A stretch of DNA of 26,961 bases from JBBQIY01 sp964618405 (lineage in GTDB: Bacteria; Verrucomicrobiota; Kiritimatiellia; RFP12; UBA3636), in NCBI GenBank assembly GCA_964618405.1, contig CAZUAY010000009.1:1-26961 (forward strand), written 5' to 3'. A model generated the notes under the pieces. It ran no database searches, was not told where the DNA came from, and saw only the letters and a program-made list of their open reading frames with translations. Both the position numbers and the translations under genes were made by a program. Below are positions 9,091-15,812 of the stretch, piece by piece (within the stretch, counting starts at the first letter, position 1; each line of letters starts with the position of its first letter).

Positions 9091-9162
9091 AGTTGACTTT
9101 AGTGACCTGATTGACCGAAGTGACCTGATTGAAAATCGGGTCAATGACGTCATTCCGGTCCC
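9091..9162. repeat. Palindromic nonamer array with TGAC/GTCA cores, copy 1
   Basis: TGAC recurs exactly every 9 nt at 9094, 9103, 9112 and 9121 (degenerate TGAA at 9130). GTCA or GTCC then recurs every 9 nt at 9140, 9149 and 9158. The centre forms a hairpin, TGACCTGATT (9121-9130) with AATCGGGTCA (9134-9143) around a GAA loop, with one G-U pair. It sits just after ilvN with no T-run, so it is not a classical terminator. A second array of the same design is at 24582-24665. Confidence 0.75.
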
Positions 9163-9178
9163 ATCGGTTGGTCTACTA

Positions 9179-9508
9179 TTATCCTTGTGTAAATTCGAGC
9201 GCTGAGAATGCGTCCTGCAATGCCTTGCGCCGCTTATCATCCTCGGCTTCATCTTCAGTTTCGGTGTCGATACCATCGGCAATCCCGAAAGCCATTTCCA
9301 AGGCTTCCGTAGGATTCGTCAAGGTCTCCATTTCATAGTTAAAGACAAAATGTTCAGCAACGGTTAGGGCGGTATTATCGCCAACACGCCAGGTAGCGGA
9401 GTTCATCGCCTCTGCTATTTTTAGAAGATTCTGATAGGCGGCGCCTGAAACGCGGATCATGAGGGTATCTTCGCCATTGTCGGTGAATTTGAAGTTTTCT
9501 GCTTTCAT
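9179..9508 (-). CDS. Hypothetical small acidic protein
   Basis: 109 aa, family not recognised. The N-terminal 60 residues look globular (FKFTDNGEDTLMIRVSGAAY, NLLKIAEAMN). The C-terminal part is strongly acidic (DTETEDEAEDDKRRKALQDA). There is no signal peptide, membrane segment or cysteine. No Shine-Dalgarno is visible before the ATG at 9508, which lowers confidence. In favour of a real gene are the open frame and protein-like composition in a repeat-rich area where the other frames are not convincing. It stands alone, opposite to ilvBN. Confidence 0.55.
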   Translation of the reverse strand: MKAENFKFTDNGEDTLMIRVSGAAYQNLLKIAEAMNSATWRVGDNTALTVAEHFVFNYEMETLTNPTEALEMAFGIADGIDTETEDEAEDDKRRKALQDAFSALEFTQG

Positions 9509-9889
9509 GTGTATTTACTTTTTTTGTTTGATGAAGGTTTTCTTTGCAGGTGCCGAATCCAACCGCGGACTATTTGAGTTTAAACAGGTTTTGGATTATG
9601 GACAGGCAAGGTTTGGGCTCATATAACAGCCATGCAGATCCAAGCTTTTGGGGGTGCCTTCAGAAATTGAAGTCGTTCTCTAAAACTATAGACAATCATT
9701 TGTGTTTGGATGGGAGAGGTTAAAAGTAATTTTGCGTGTGATCAATGCCTTGGTAAACAATGTACTAGAAACAGTAAAATCTTAACACTAGAATCACATC
9801 ACGTCAAATTAAATGCGCGTCTTCATTATAATCGGCATAGCCGCATGAGAAAATTACGAATTACGAATTGGGGGAAGAAGAGGCTAAGC
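9509..9889. other. Intergenic stretch with no recognisable gene
   Basis: A/T-rich sequence with no convincing coding frame. The only structure seen is a short 7-nt repeat relic at 9853-9869 (ATTACGA twice, then ATT), directly before the aconitase remnant. Confidence 0.5.
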
Positions 9890-10090
9890 TTTAGGAGTCC
9901 GGGCAAGACGCTGATCGGCTCTGACTCGCACACGCCAACGGGTGGCGGTATTGGCATGATCGCCATCGGCGCGGGTGGGCTCGATGTTGCAGTGGCCCTG
10001 GGCGGCGGCGCTTTCTACTTATCTGCGCCCAAGGTCGTAAAAATCAATCTGACAGGCAAACTCCGTCCTGGCGTTTCCGCCAAAGACATC
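9890..10090 (+). pseudogene. Internal fragment of an aconitase (aconitate hydratase) gene
   Basis: Translation gives about 67 residues collinear with the interior of aconitases: FRSPGKT, then IGSDSHTPTGGGIGMIAIGA, GGLDVAVALGGGAFYLSAPK and KLRPGVSAKDI. The GSDSHTPT motif is part of the substrate/Fe-S active-site region. Similarity ends abruptly after SAKDI, where a full gene would continue for hundreds of residues; upstream the frame is unrelated. The enclosing open frame starts at 9710 and stops at 10129, but only this part is aconitase-like. I read it as a gene remnant stranded among dispersed repeats. A functional aconitase would have to be elsewhere. Confidence 0.8.
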
Positions 10091-10131
10091 TTGCCTTTAA
10101 CGTCGAGTTCCGCTAAGCAGTGGTCGTAACG

Positions 10132-10191
10132 AACGGAGCGGAGACATTCCTGTCCCCGACACGACGGGGGTTGGAAAACCCCCGCTCCGTT
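10132..10191. repeat. Nested palindrome
   Basis: Outer arms AACGGAGCG (10132-10140) and CGCTCCGTT (10183-10191). The inner hairpin is CGGGGGTT-GGAA-AACCCCCG at 10165-10184. It lies just after the aconitase remnant, resembles a small dispersed palindromic repeat, and contains no coding frame. Confidence 0.65.
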
Positions 10192-10232
10192 TGCTTTGCT
10201 CGTCTGCCGTCCCCGCACAGGCAGGCTCCTCC

Positions 10233-10281
10233 TGTAGACGCGGTGTCCTCGTCGCGTAACGGCCAGAGGCGACTTCGCGGA
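10233..10281 (+). repeat. Dispersed about 49-bp repeat, copy 1
   Basis: Starts TGTAGACGCGGTGTCC. By eye it matches about 38 of 49 positions of the reverse complement of 19261-19309, where the same element carries the metY stop codon. Confidence 0.6.
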
Positions 10282-10446
10282 GGCTCGACAAAGTTTGCGA
10301 CTTATGTTGCGAGCGGCATTATGTTGCATCCTCTCGTTTTAATGCCTTTTCCTCTTGGTTTAATGCCATTCTCTTTCAGTTTTACATCAGGCCATCCGGA
10401 TTACGCAACATAACGTGAGGCATGAAGCACCGCTCCCCTGATAATA

Positions 10447-10598
10447 TAATCTTGAACTTTTGCGCAAGATTACAATAAGCCGTTAAGTAGATGTTCGTCC
10501 ATTCCCCAACCTGATGCCAATGTAATCTTGAACTTTTGCGCAAGATTATGGCGACGTTCGAGATTATGGCGACGTTTGAGATTACATTGACGTTGTTG
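10447..10598. repeat. Duplicated 26-bp palindrome plus 18-bp tandem repeats
   Basis: An identical 26-bp element with arms TAATCTTG and CAAGATTA occurs at 10447-10472 and 10523-10548. The second copy runs directly into tandem 18-bp units at 10545-10562 (ATTATGGCGACGTTCGAG), 10563-10580 (one base different) and a diverged unit at 10581-10598. Each 18-mer can also be read as two 9-mers. Confidence 0.8.
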
Positions 10599-10730
10599 TA
10601 TGAGAACAGGCGGGATTTCCTGTTTGACGTAGCAAAGGTGTAAGTGCACAAGCAAGATGAAGGATGCTTCCAATGTAGACGGCATCCTTCTCAAATGTCC
10701 CTATCGGAAACTACTGCTCCTCACGACACA

Positions 10731-10765
10731 ACTAGCTACTCGCCACTAGCGACTCGCGACTTCTG
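10731..10765. repeat. Heptamer array overlapping the 3' end of cimA
   Basis: Successive 7-nt units ACTAGCT ACTCGCC ACTAGCG ACTCGCG ACTTCTG. On the minus strand the units are AGT-rich like those at 91-122 and 15568-15599. They encode the last residues of CimA (SRVASGE) and its TAG stop. Confidence 0.7.
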
Positions 10766-12340
10766 ATGTTCATCCGCGAAGAGTTTGAACTCCACGGAGT
10801 CCACAAGTGCCTGCCAGGATGCTTCAATGATGTTTGGCGAGACACCGACGGTTCCCCACTGGTGCTTGCCGTCTGAGGATTCGATGATGACGCGCGTCAC
10901 GGCGGCCGTCGCTTCGTTCGGATCGAGAATACGCACGCGGAAGTCCGTCAGTACGACATCTTTAATCTCTGGATAGAAGCGCGAAAGCGCCTTGCGAAGG
11001 GCGTGGTCGAGCGCCTCGACGGGTCCCAAGCCTTCGCCAACCGTGTGCTCGATCTGCCCGCCGACGTTGACCTTGATCGTCGCCTCACTCGTGCAGAGAT
11101 CTGTTGCCCCACGCTTTTCAACAATGACTTTAAAAGCCTCTAGCTCAAAAAAAGGCTTGTGTTGCTTGAGTGCCTTCTGAACGAGAACCTGGAACGACCC
11201 GTCTGCCGATTCAAAGGCATACCCCTCGCACTCACGACGTTTCATTTCATCAAGAATCTGCTTCACGGCATCACGTGAGATGTTGGCATAATCGGCGCCC
11301 ATCTGCTTAACCCGATACAGGACATTCGACGCACCGGAAAGCTCGCTGAGCAAGATGCGCCGTTCATTGCCTACGGATTCAGGCGGAATGTGCTCGAAAG
11401 AGGTTGGATTCTTCTGCACGCCTGAAACATGCGCCCCCGCCTTGTGGCTGAACGAAGCCTCTCCGACGTACGGCGCACGAATGTCCGCGCGCTGGTTAAC
11501 GAGATCATCGAGCCAAAGGGAAATCGCTCGCAGATCGACAAGCCGTTCTCGCGTGATGCAAGCGCGACCCATCTTGAGTTCAAGATTGGGAATGATCGTC
11601 GTGAGATTCGCATTACCAGACCGCTCGCCATACCCGTTCATGCAGCCCTGAACCTGTGTGGCACCCGCTCGGACAGCCTCCAGCGAATTCGCAACGCCAA
11701 CGCCCGAATCATTGTGCGCGTGGATCGCCACGTTAACAGTTGGGAACATCGCACAAACTTTGCTGACGATGGTGTAGACATCCGAAGGCATCGTCCCCCC
11801 GTTTGTATCGCAGAGCGCAATCGTTTCGGCTCCGGCTTCAACGGCGGTGAGAAGCATCTTCAACGCAAATTCAGGAGAATCCTTGTAACCGTCGAAAAAA
11901 TGTTCCGCATCGAAAACCACGCGTCGTCCGTTCTTTCGCAAGAACGCGACGGTATCGGCGATCATCTGCTCATTTTCTTCCTCCGTTGTGCGCAACACCT
12001 CCTTCACGTGAAGGCGCGAGGTCTTGCCATAGATCGCGCAAGTTTCGGTCTCCGCGCGAAGGAGTGCATCGACAAAGCCGTCCTGCGCGACATCGACACC
12101 AGCTCTACGGGTAGAACCAAACGCCACAATCTTCGAGGTCTTCAGATGCTCTTTGGCAATATCCTTAAAAAATTGCATATCGCTGGCATTGGATCCTGCA
12201 TAGCCTCCTTCAATGAAGGCCACGCCCAATTCATCCAGACGGTGAGCAAATTTTATCTTGCCGCCTTGGGAGAAGCTGATCCCGACAGCCTGCGATCCAT
12301 CGCGGAGCATGCTGTCATATATTTGCACAGGATTATGCAT
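10736..12340 (-). CDS. cimA: (R)-citramalate synthase
   Basis: Condenses pyruvate and acetyl-CoA to (R)-citramalate, the first step of the threonine-independent route to 2-oxobutyrate and isoleucine. About 534 aa from the ATG at 12340, the usual length for the long CimA type related to 2-isopropylmalate synthase. The HMGL-like TIM barrel begins with YDSMLRDGSQ and contains the metal-site IHAHND. The C-terminal LeuA-dimer allosteric domain is recognisable (KVNVGGQIEHTVGEGLGPVEALDHAL). The ATG lies 1 nt after the lysC stop. An upstream TTG at 12352 would overlap lysC by 11 nt. The last seven residues and the stop codon come from a heptamer repeat, so the native C-terminus may have been altered. 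Confidence 0.92.
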   Translation of the reverse strand: MHNPVQIYDSMLRDGSQAVGISFSQGGKIKFAHRLDELGVAFIEGGYAGSNASDMQFFKDIAKEHLKTSKIVAFGSTRRAGVDVAQDGFVDALLRAETETCAIYGKTSRLHVKEVLRTTEEENEQMIADTVAFLRKNGRRVVFDAEHFFDGYKDSPEFALKMLLTAVEAGAETIALCDTNGGTMPSDVYTIVSKVCAMFPTVNVAIHAHNDSGVGVANSLEAVRAGATQVQGCMNGYGERSGNANLTTIIPNLELKMGRACITRERLVDLRAISLWLDDLVNQRADIRAPYVGEASFSHKAGAHVSGVQKNPTSFEHIPPESVGNERRILLSELSGASNVLYRVKQMGADYANISRDAVKQILDEMKRRECEGYAFESADGSFQVLVQKALKQHKPFFELEAFKVIVEKRGATDLCTSEATIKVNVGGQIEHTVGEGLGPVEALDHALRKALSRFYPEIKDVVLTDFRVRILDPNEATAAVTRVIIESSDGKHQWGTVGVSPNIIEASWQALVDSVEFKLFADEHQKSRVASGE

Positions 12341-12341
12341 T

Positions 12342-13700
12342 TTATTTCCCAAACAACTCGAAGTAGAGTGCTCTCACGGCGACATGAAGCGAAGCCTCGC
12401 GTATGCCAAACATCATGCTAATTTCGGAGGACCCCTGGTTAATCATCTCGATGTTGACCCCCGCGCGAGAAAGGATTCCAACGACCTTGCAGCACGTTCC
12501 AACCGTAGTACGCATCCCCTCACCCACAACCATGACGACGGCCAAACCCGACTCGTATGAAACGAGATCTGGCGCAAGCTCCGCCCTGATGCGTGCGAAG
12601 GTCCGCGCCTTGATATCAGCGGTAAAAAGACTATCGCGCAACAGCACGGAAACGCTGTCAACGCCTGTCGGAATATGCTCGAACGAAAGCCCTTCATCGG
12701 CAAGGATAGCAAGCAAGCGTGCCACGAAACCGACTTCGCGGTTCATCAAATATTTTTCAACAAGAATCGTCCCAAATCCCCTTGAACTTGCAATGCCGAT
12801 GATGTAGCCGGGCGTCGTGGCACGCGTCTGCACAACCATAGTGCCGAGTTCATCGGGATGGTTCGTATTGCGGATGTTTATGGGTACGGCGGCACGGATA
12901 GCGGGTAACACCGCTTCGTCGTGAAACACTCCGAATCCAGCATAGGAAAGTTCACGCATTTCTCGATAGGTCATCTTCGAGATGCCCTTATTGACCTCGG
13001 GAACGATCCGCGGATCAACAGGGTAAACAGAATCGACGTCCGTGAAGTTCTCATAAACCTCGGCCGCGAGTGCTGCTGCAAGGATCGCTCCTGTAATATC
13101 GGATCCGCCGCGCGAGAATGTTGCAATATCTCCTGCGCGCGTATAGCCGAAGAATCCAGGAAAGATGATGATACCCGGGATAGCCAAAAGATGTGCTTTG
13201 AGACGTGCGCTAGACTCTGGCAAAAGCTGTGCATTGCCGTACTCGTCGGAAAGAAGCATCCCTGCATCTTTCGGGTCAACATACCTTGCTTGGAAGCCGC
13301 GGGCTGAAAAAGCCTCCGCGCAGAATCGCGCAGAAAATTCCTCACCCAGTGCCTTGATCGAATCCATAAACTTGCCAGCATTATCCACCGATGAGGTCAA
13401 CCGCCGAGTTAACTCGCTCTTGACAAATTCCACAAGCGATGGGCTCAACGAAAGGTCGGCACGAATCACCTCAAAGCGCGAAACAAGCTGTTCAACATCT
13501 GCGCTGTAATCCTCGCCGGTCAACGCGCGTGTCGCACACTCAATCAGCATGTCCGTGACCTTCACGTCCTCTTTGTAACGCTTTCCAGGAGCCGACACGA
13601 CGACGATGCGCCGCCCCGCATCGCCTGTCACGATGTCGATTACTTTCAGAATCTGCTCAGCACTAGAAACAGAACTACCGCCAAATTTGCATACTTTCAT
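12342..13700 (-). CDS. lysC: Aspartate kinase
   Basis: Phosphorylates aspartate, the first step to lysine, threonine, methionine and diaminopimelate. 452 aa. The amino-acid kinase domain starts with KFGGSSVSS (residues 5-13) and contains FSRGGSDITGAILA, the aspartate/ATP-binding region, and the FTDVDSVYPVDPR stretch. Two C-terminal ACT domains follow (about 300-452), including ILSRAGVNIEMINQGSSEISM, so allosteric feedback is expected. It is a monofunctional kinase with no homoserine dehydrogenase fused. A GCAGG lies about 5 nt before the ATG. It is tightly linked to cimA (1-nt gap) and 77 nt downstream of mcsB. Confidence 0.95.
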   Translation of the reverse strand: MKVCKFGGSSVSSAEQILKVIDIVTGDAGRRIVVVSAPGKRYKEDVKVTDMLIECATRALTGEDYSADVEQLVSRFEVIRADLSLSPSLVEFVKSELTRRLTSSVDNAGKFMDSIKALGEEFSARFCAEAFSARGFQARYVDPKDAGMLLSDEYGNAQLLPESSARLKAHLLAIPGIIIFPGFFGYTRAGDIATFSRGGSDITGAILAAALAAEVYENFTDVDSVYPVDPRIVPEVNKGISKMTYREMRELSYAGFGVFHDEAVLPAIRAAVPINIRNTNHPDELGTMVVQTRATTPGYIIGIASSRGFGTILVEKYLMNREVGFVARLLAILADEGLSFEHIPTGVDSVSVLLRDSLFTADIKARTFARIRAELAPDLVSYESGLAVVMVVGEGMRTTVGTCCKVVGILSRAGVNIEMINQGSSEISMMFGIREASLHVAVRALYFELFGK

Positions 13701-13777
13701 TTTACCTGCTTTTCTCTTGTATCAGCCGTTTCCACTCATTGAAAAGCAGGCTGTCATCTTTTCGTATTTTAAGGAAC

Positions 13778-14881
13778 TCAAATTTTATCGAGACAAGCAG
13801 GCAACAACTGCATCGCCACAGGTCGGATAATGGCTGCTCGCAACGTCTTCATCTCCATCGCGTCCTCTTCTGGCGTTGTCTTCACCAAATAACGCAATGC
13901 GGATCCCGGCATCTGTACCAGCAACGCGTGCAGATCGGTCCAAACCGATGCTTTCGTCTTGAAGAGGCTCATATCCACTGCAAAGATCATTGCATTTACA
14001 ATGTCAATGCCCTCGCTCTCCGTGATCTGCGCTGCCACGCTGCCAACCGCCACGGAGCGACGCACAAAATCATGCAAAACTTCTTGCCGCCCCTCCATTA
14101 AGCGGAGACGGGCATTCTGCTCTTGTGTCGCGATTTCGGCGCAAATGCGCTCCATGCGTTCAATGATATCCTCTTCCTTGCCGAGCGTCTGCGTCGACGT
14201 GACGCGGTAGCAGCAGCCCGGAGAATCAAGCGGACTTTCTTCTTCTTCTGAAAGGACGAACACGGGCGAAATATCAAATCCCAACCGTTCGATTCCGCGA
14301 AGCACCTGCTCCATCTCCTTCATCAAAAACAAACCGAAGAAACAGAAACTACACGTCAACTTCAGGCCCGTCCCCGAATGTTCAGGGTTAGCGGAAAGGT
14401 AACCGTAAGCTTGACTTTTAGCAAAGGGAATCCGCTTTTCAAAGGCTTCTGTGGCAGTGTTCAGACTTTGCCACTGCGTGGTGAAGGGTTTGGGATCTGA
14501 ACATTTGAAGGTCAAATGATCCTCATCGTTGATGCAAACCACCACCGTGCCGGGACCGCCCACAATCGCCGCCCCCGCCTTGTTCTCCAGAAACGCCTTT
14601 GTCACAAGGCCATAGCCTAAAAGTCGATCCGCCTCATGCTCAAAATCGTCATCCTCGGCCTTCAAAGCAAACGCCTTCTTGCCCAGCACGCCCGGCTCTT
14701 TCAGTAAGGCATCGCAAAGACGGTCGCGCAACGCGACTCGATCTTCACTGGAAAGCCTCTCAGGAAAGAGTGTGTTGGCCACATTGCGGTACAGGGTCGA
14801 AGACCGACCGAGAACGACGGATCTGAACATCAGTCCCTCAACCCAATCGCTCGTTGCTTGTTTTTGCTTAGTTCTTGCCAT
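13778..14881 (-). CDS. mcsB: McsB-like ATP:guanido phosphotransferase homologue with degenerate active site
   Basis: 367 aa, the length of the protein-arginine kinase McsB, which phosphorylates arginines and marks proteins for ClpCP. The phosphagen-kinase fold is recognisable: VVVCINDEDHL at 113-123, GYLSANPEHSGTGLKL at 160-175 and YRVTSTQTLGKEEDI further on. Family landmarks are altered by eye: the N-terminal SSRIRLARN reads GRSSTLYRN, the Arg after NEEDHL is Thr124, the Cys of CPTNxGTG is Asn165, and the Arg of GTGLR is Lys174. Glu120 of NDEDH remains. It may be a pseudokinase or a phosphoarginine adaptor, but a divergent active enzyme is not excluded. The ATG overlaps the mcsA stop by 14 nt, implying translational coupling. 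Confidence 0.85.
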   Translation of the reverse strand: MARTKQKQATSDWVEGLMFRSVVLGRSSTLYRNVANTLFPERLSSEDRVALRDRLCDALLKEPGVLGKKAFALKAEDDDFEHEADRLLGYGLVTKAFLENKAGAAIVGGPGTVVVCINDEDHLTFKCSDPKPFTTQWQSLNTATEAFEKRIPFAKSQAYGYLSANPEHSGTGLKLTCSFCFFGLFLMKEMEQVLRGIERLGFDISPVFVLSEEEESPLDSPGCCYRVTSTQTLGKEEDIIERMERICAEIATQEQNARLRLMEGRQEVLHDFVRRSVAVGSVAAQITESEGIDIVNAMIFAVDMSLFKTKASVWTDLHALLVQMPGSALRYLVKTTPEEDAMEMKTLRAAIIRPVAMQLLPACLDKI

Positions 14882-15368
14882 GTTCGTTGTCCGACTCCGT
14901 TTTTACGCCCACATGACGTATTTTTTCTACAATTTCTGCGGCATCTTCGTAACGCTCTTCGGCCACTGCCTTTTCTAGCGCTTCTTTGAGCTTGTCAATT
15001 GCACCCTGAGCGAGACCGCCCACCCCGCTTTTGCCAGCCGGAGACATCACCGGCTGCTGAGCCGACAAAAACGTCCGAATATCGGTAAGGAAGACATCGT
15101 AACACTTTGGACATCCGAGACGGTGCTTCTCGCGAATTTCACTTCGGGAGATTCCGCAAGCTGGACAAACATTGTCTTCGATCCTATCCTGACCGTCTAC
15201 CTGCATGCCTAAACTAAACAAAATATCAGTCAGCGATGTCGGAACCGATCCGGCATGTGGCGACGTTCGTGCACACGAATCACAGACGAAGAGTTCTTTC
15301 TCGTCGCCTTCGATGTTGCGTTTGACAGCCCTTGCGGCCTGATTGAGATGACAGATTTCACATTTCAT
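14868..15368 (-). CDS. mcsA: McsA, zinc-finger activator of McsB
   Basis: 166 aa with the standard McsA layout. Four CxxC pairs at C3/C6, C29/C32, C68/C71 and C85/C88 would bind zinc. A C-terminal UVR motif (LKEALEKAVAEERYEDAAEI) is of the type shared with UvrB/UvrC and ClpC. In Firmicutes McsA binds and activates McsB and participates in heat and metal stress. All zinc ligands are intact, in contrast to the altered McsB downstream. A weak GGTGGTGAAG precedes the ATG. No CtsR-type tandem operator was found upstream. First gene of the probable mcsA-mcsB-lysC-cimA transcription unit. Confidence 0.92.
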   Translation of the reverse strand: MKCEICHLNQAARAVKRNIEGDEKELFVCDSCARTSPHAGSVPTSLTDILFSLGMQVDGQDRIEDNVCPACGISRSEIREKHRLGCPKCYDVFLTDIRTFLSAQQPVMSPAGKSGVGGLAQGAIDKLKEALEKAVAEERYEDAAEIVEKIRHVGVKTESDNEHGKN

Positions 15369-15528
15369 TTGACTTCACCACCATTCTAACCGTATCGCCC
15401 CCCGTCGATGGAAGCTCCATCAATACGAGTCAACATTTCACGGTATTACTCCGAAACAATGTATTATGGCATAAAAACAGTATTTCACGCAAGACTGCCC
15501 TGACTGTTTTTCGTAATCGACCTTTTCG

Positions 15529-15599
15529 TAATCGGTCAGGCACAGGGGGCTGTGCCTGACCGATTACAGTCGCTAGTCGCTAGTGGCTAGTCGCTAGTA
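15529..15599. repeat. Composite repeat copy 2: perfect hairpin plus heptamer array
   Basis: TAATCGGTCAGGCACAG and its exact reverse complement (17-bp arms, GGGG loop) occupy 15529-15566. At 15568-15599 follow AGTCGCT AGTCGCT AGTGGCT AGTCGCT and AGTA. The arrangement and sequence match 41-122, about 15 kb away, in the same orientation. Confidence 0.88.
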
Positions 15600-15608
15600 C
15601 GACTCCGA

Positions 15609-15689
15609 GGCCAGCCACAGTGGGAAGTTGCGAGTTGTAAGTAGCGAGTAGCGAGGTGCGAGTTGCGAGTGGGCCAGCCACAGGGAAGA
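15609..15689. repeat. Heptamer array between direct repeats
   Basis: Six 7-nt units (GTTGCGA, GTTGTAA, GTAGCGA, GTAGCGA, GGTGCGA, GTTGCGA) at 15627-15668 are bracketed by two copies of GGCCAGCCACAG (15609-15620 and 15672-15683), each followed by a GGGAAG-like sequence. Confidence 0.8.
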
Positions 15690-15812
15690 AAAACCTGTAG
15701 CCGTTGATGACCGGTCAATGAATCGTGACCCCCAGCCAAGTGTTGCTTATCAACCGGCTTTTGATACAATACCCCATTTTAGTCAGCACATCCTAACATC
15801 AAAGAGACACCT

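Larger units (their letters stand above)
10091..10735. other. Repeat mosaic without genes
   Basis: No credible coding frame. In order it holds a 60-bp nested palindrome (10132-10191), a dispersed repeat related to 19261-19309 in inverted orientation (10233-10281), an inverted match to the 12-mer array of 20690-20725 (10284-10300), a duplicated TTTAATGCC motif near 10340-10370, and the duplicated 26-bp palindrome with 18-bp tandem units (10447-10598). A 9-bp inverted repeat (GAAGGATGC/GCATCCTTC, about 10658-10690) lies downstream of cimA but lacks a T-run. Confidence 0.7.
15369..15812. other. Intergenic repeat region between mcsA and the next rightward gene
   Basis: No gene seen. It contains a GATGGA-AGC-TCCATC palindrome (15407-15421) near the mcsA start, a direct duplication TTTTCGTAATCG near 15508-15533, the composite hairpin/heptamer element, and a second heptamer array with flanking direct repeats. 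Confidence 0.6.

Noticed and set aside
9710..10129. Treating the whole 139-aa frame as a functional aconitase-like protein
   Set aside because: Only residues about 61-127 resemble aconitase. The ends are unrelated, and essential parts of the enzyme are missing.
11429..12421. 330-aa plus-strand frame opposite cimA
   Set aside because: Antisense shadow of cimA and the lysC end; composition is atypical and no motif is present.
15360..15380. CtsR-like operator upstream of mcsA
   Set aside because: A single AAGTCAAA lies at the start codon without the second tandem heptad required for CtsR sites.
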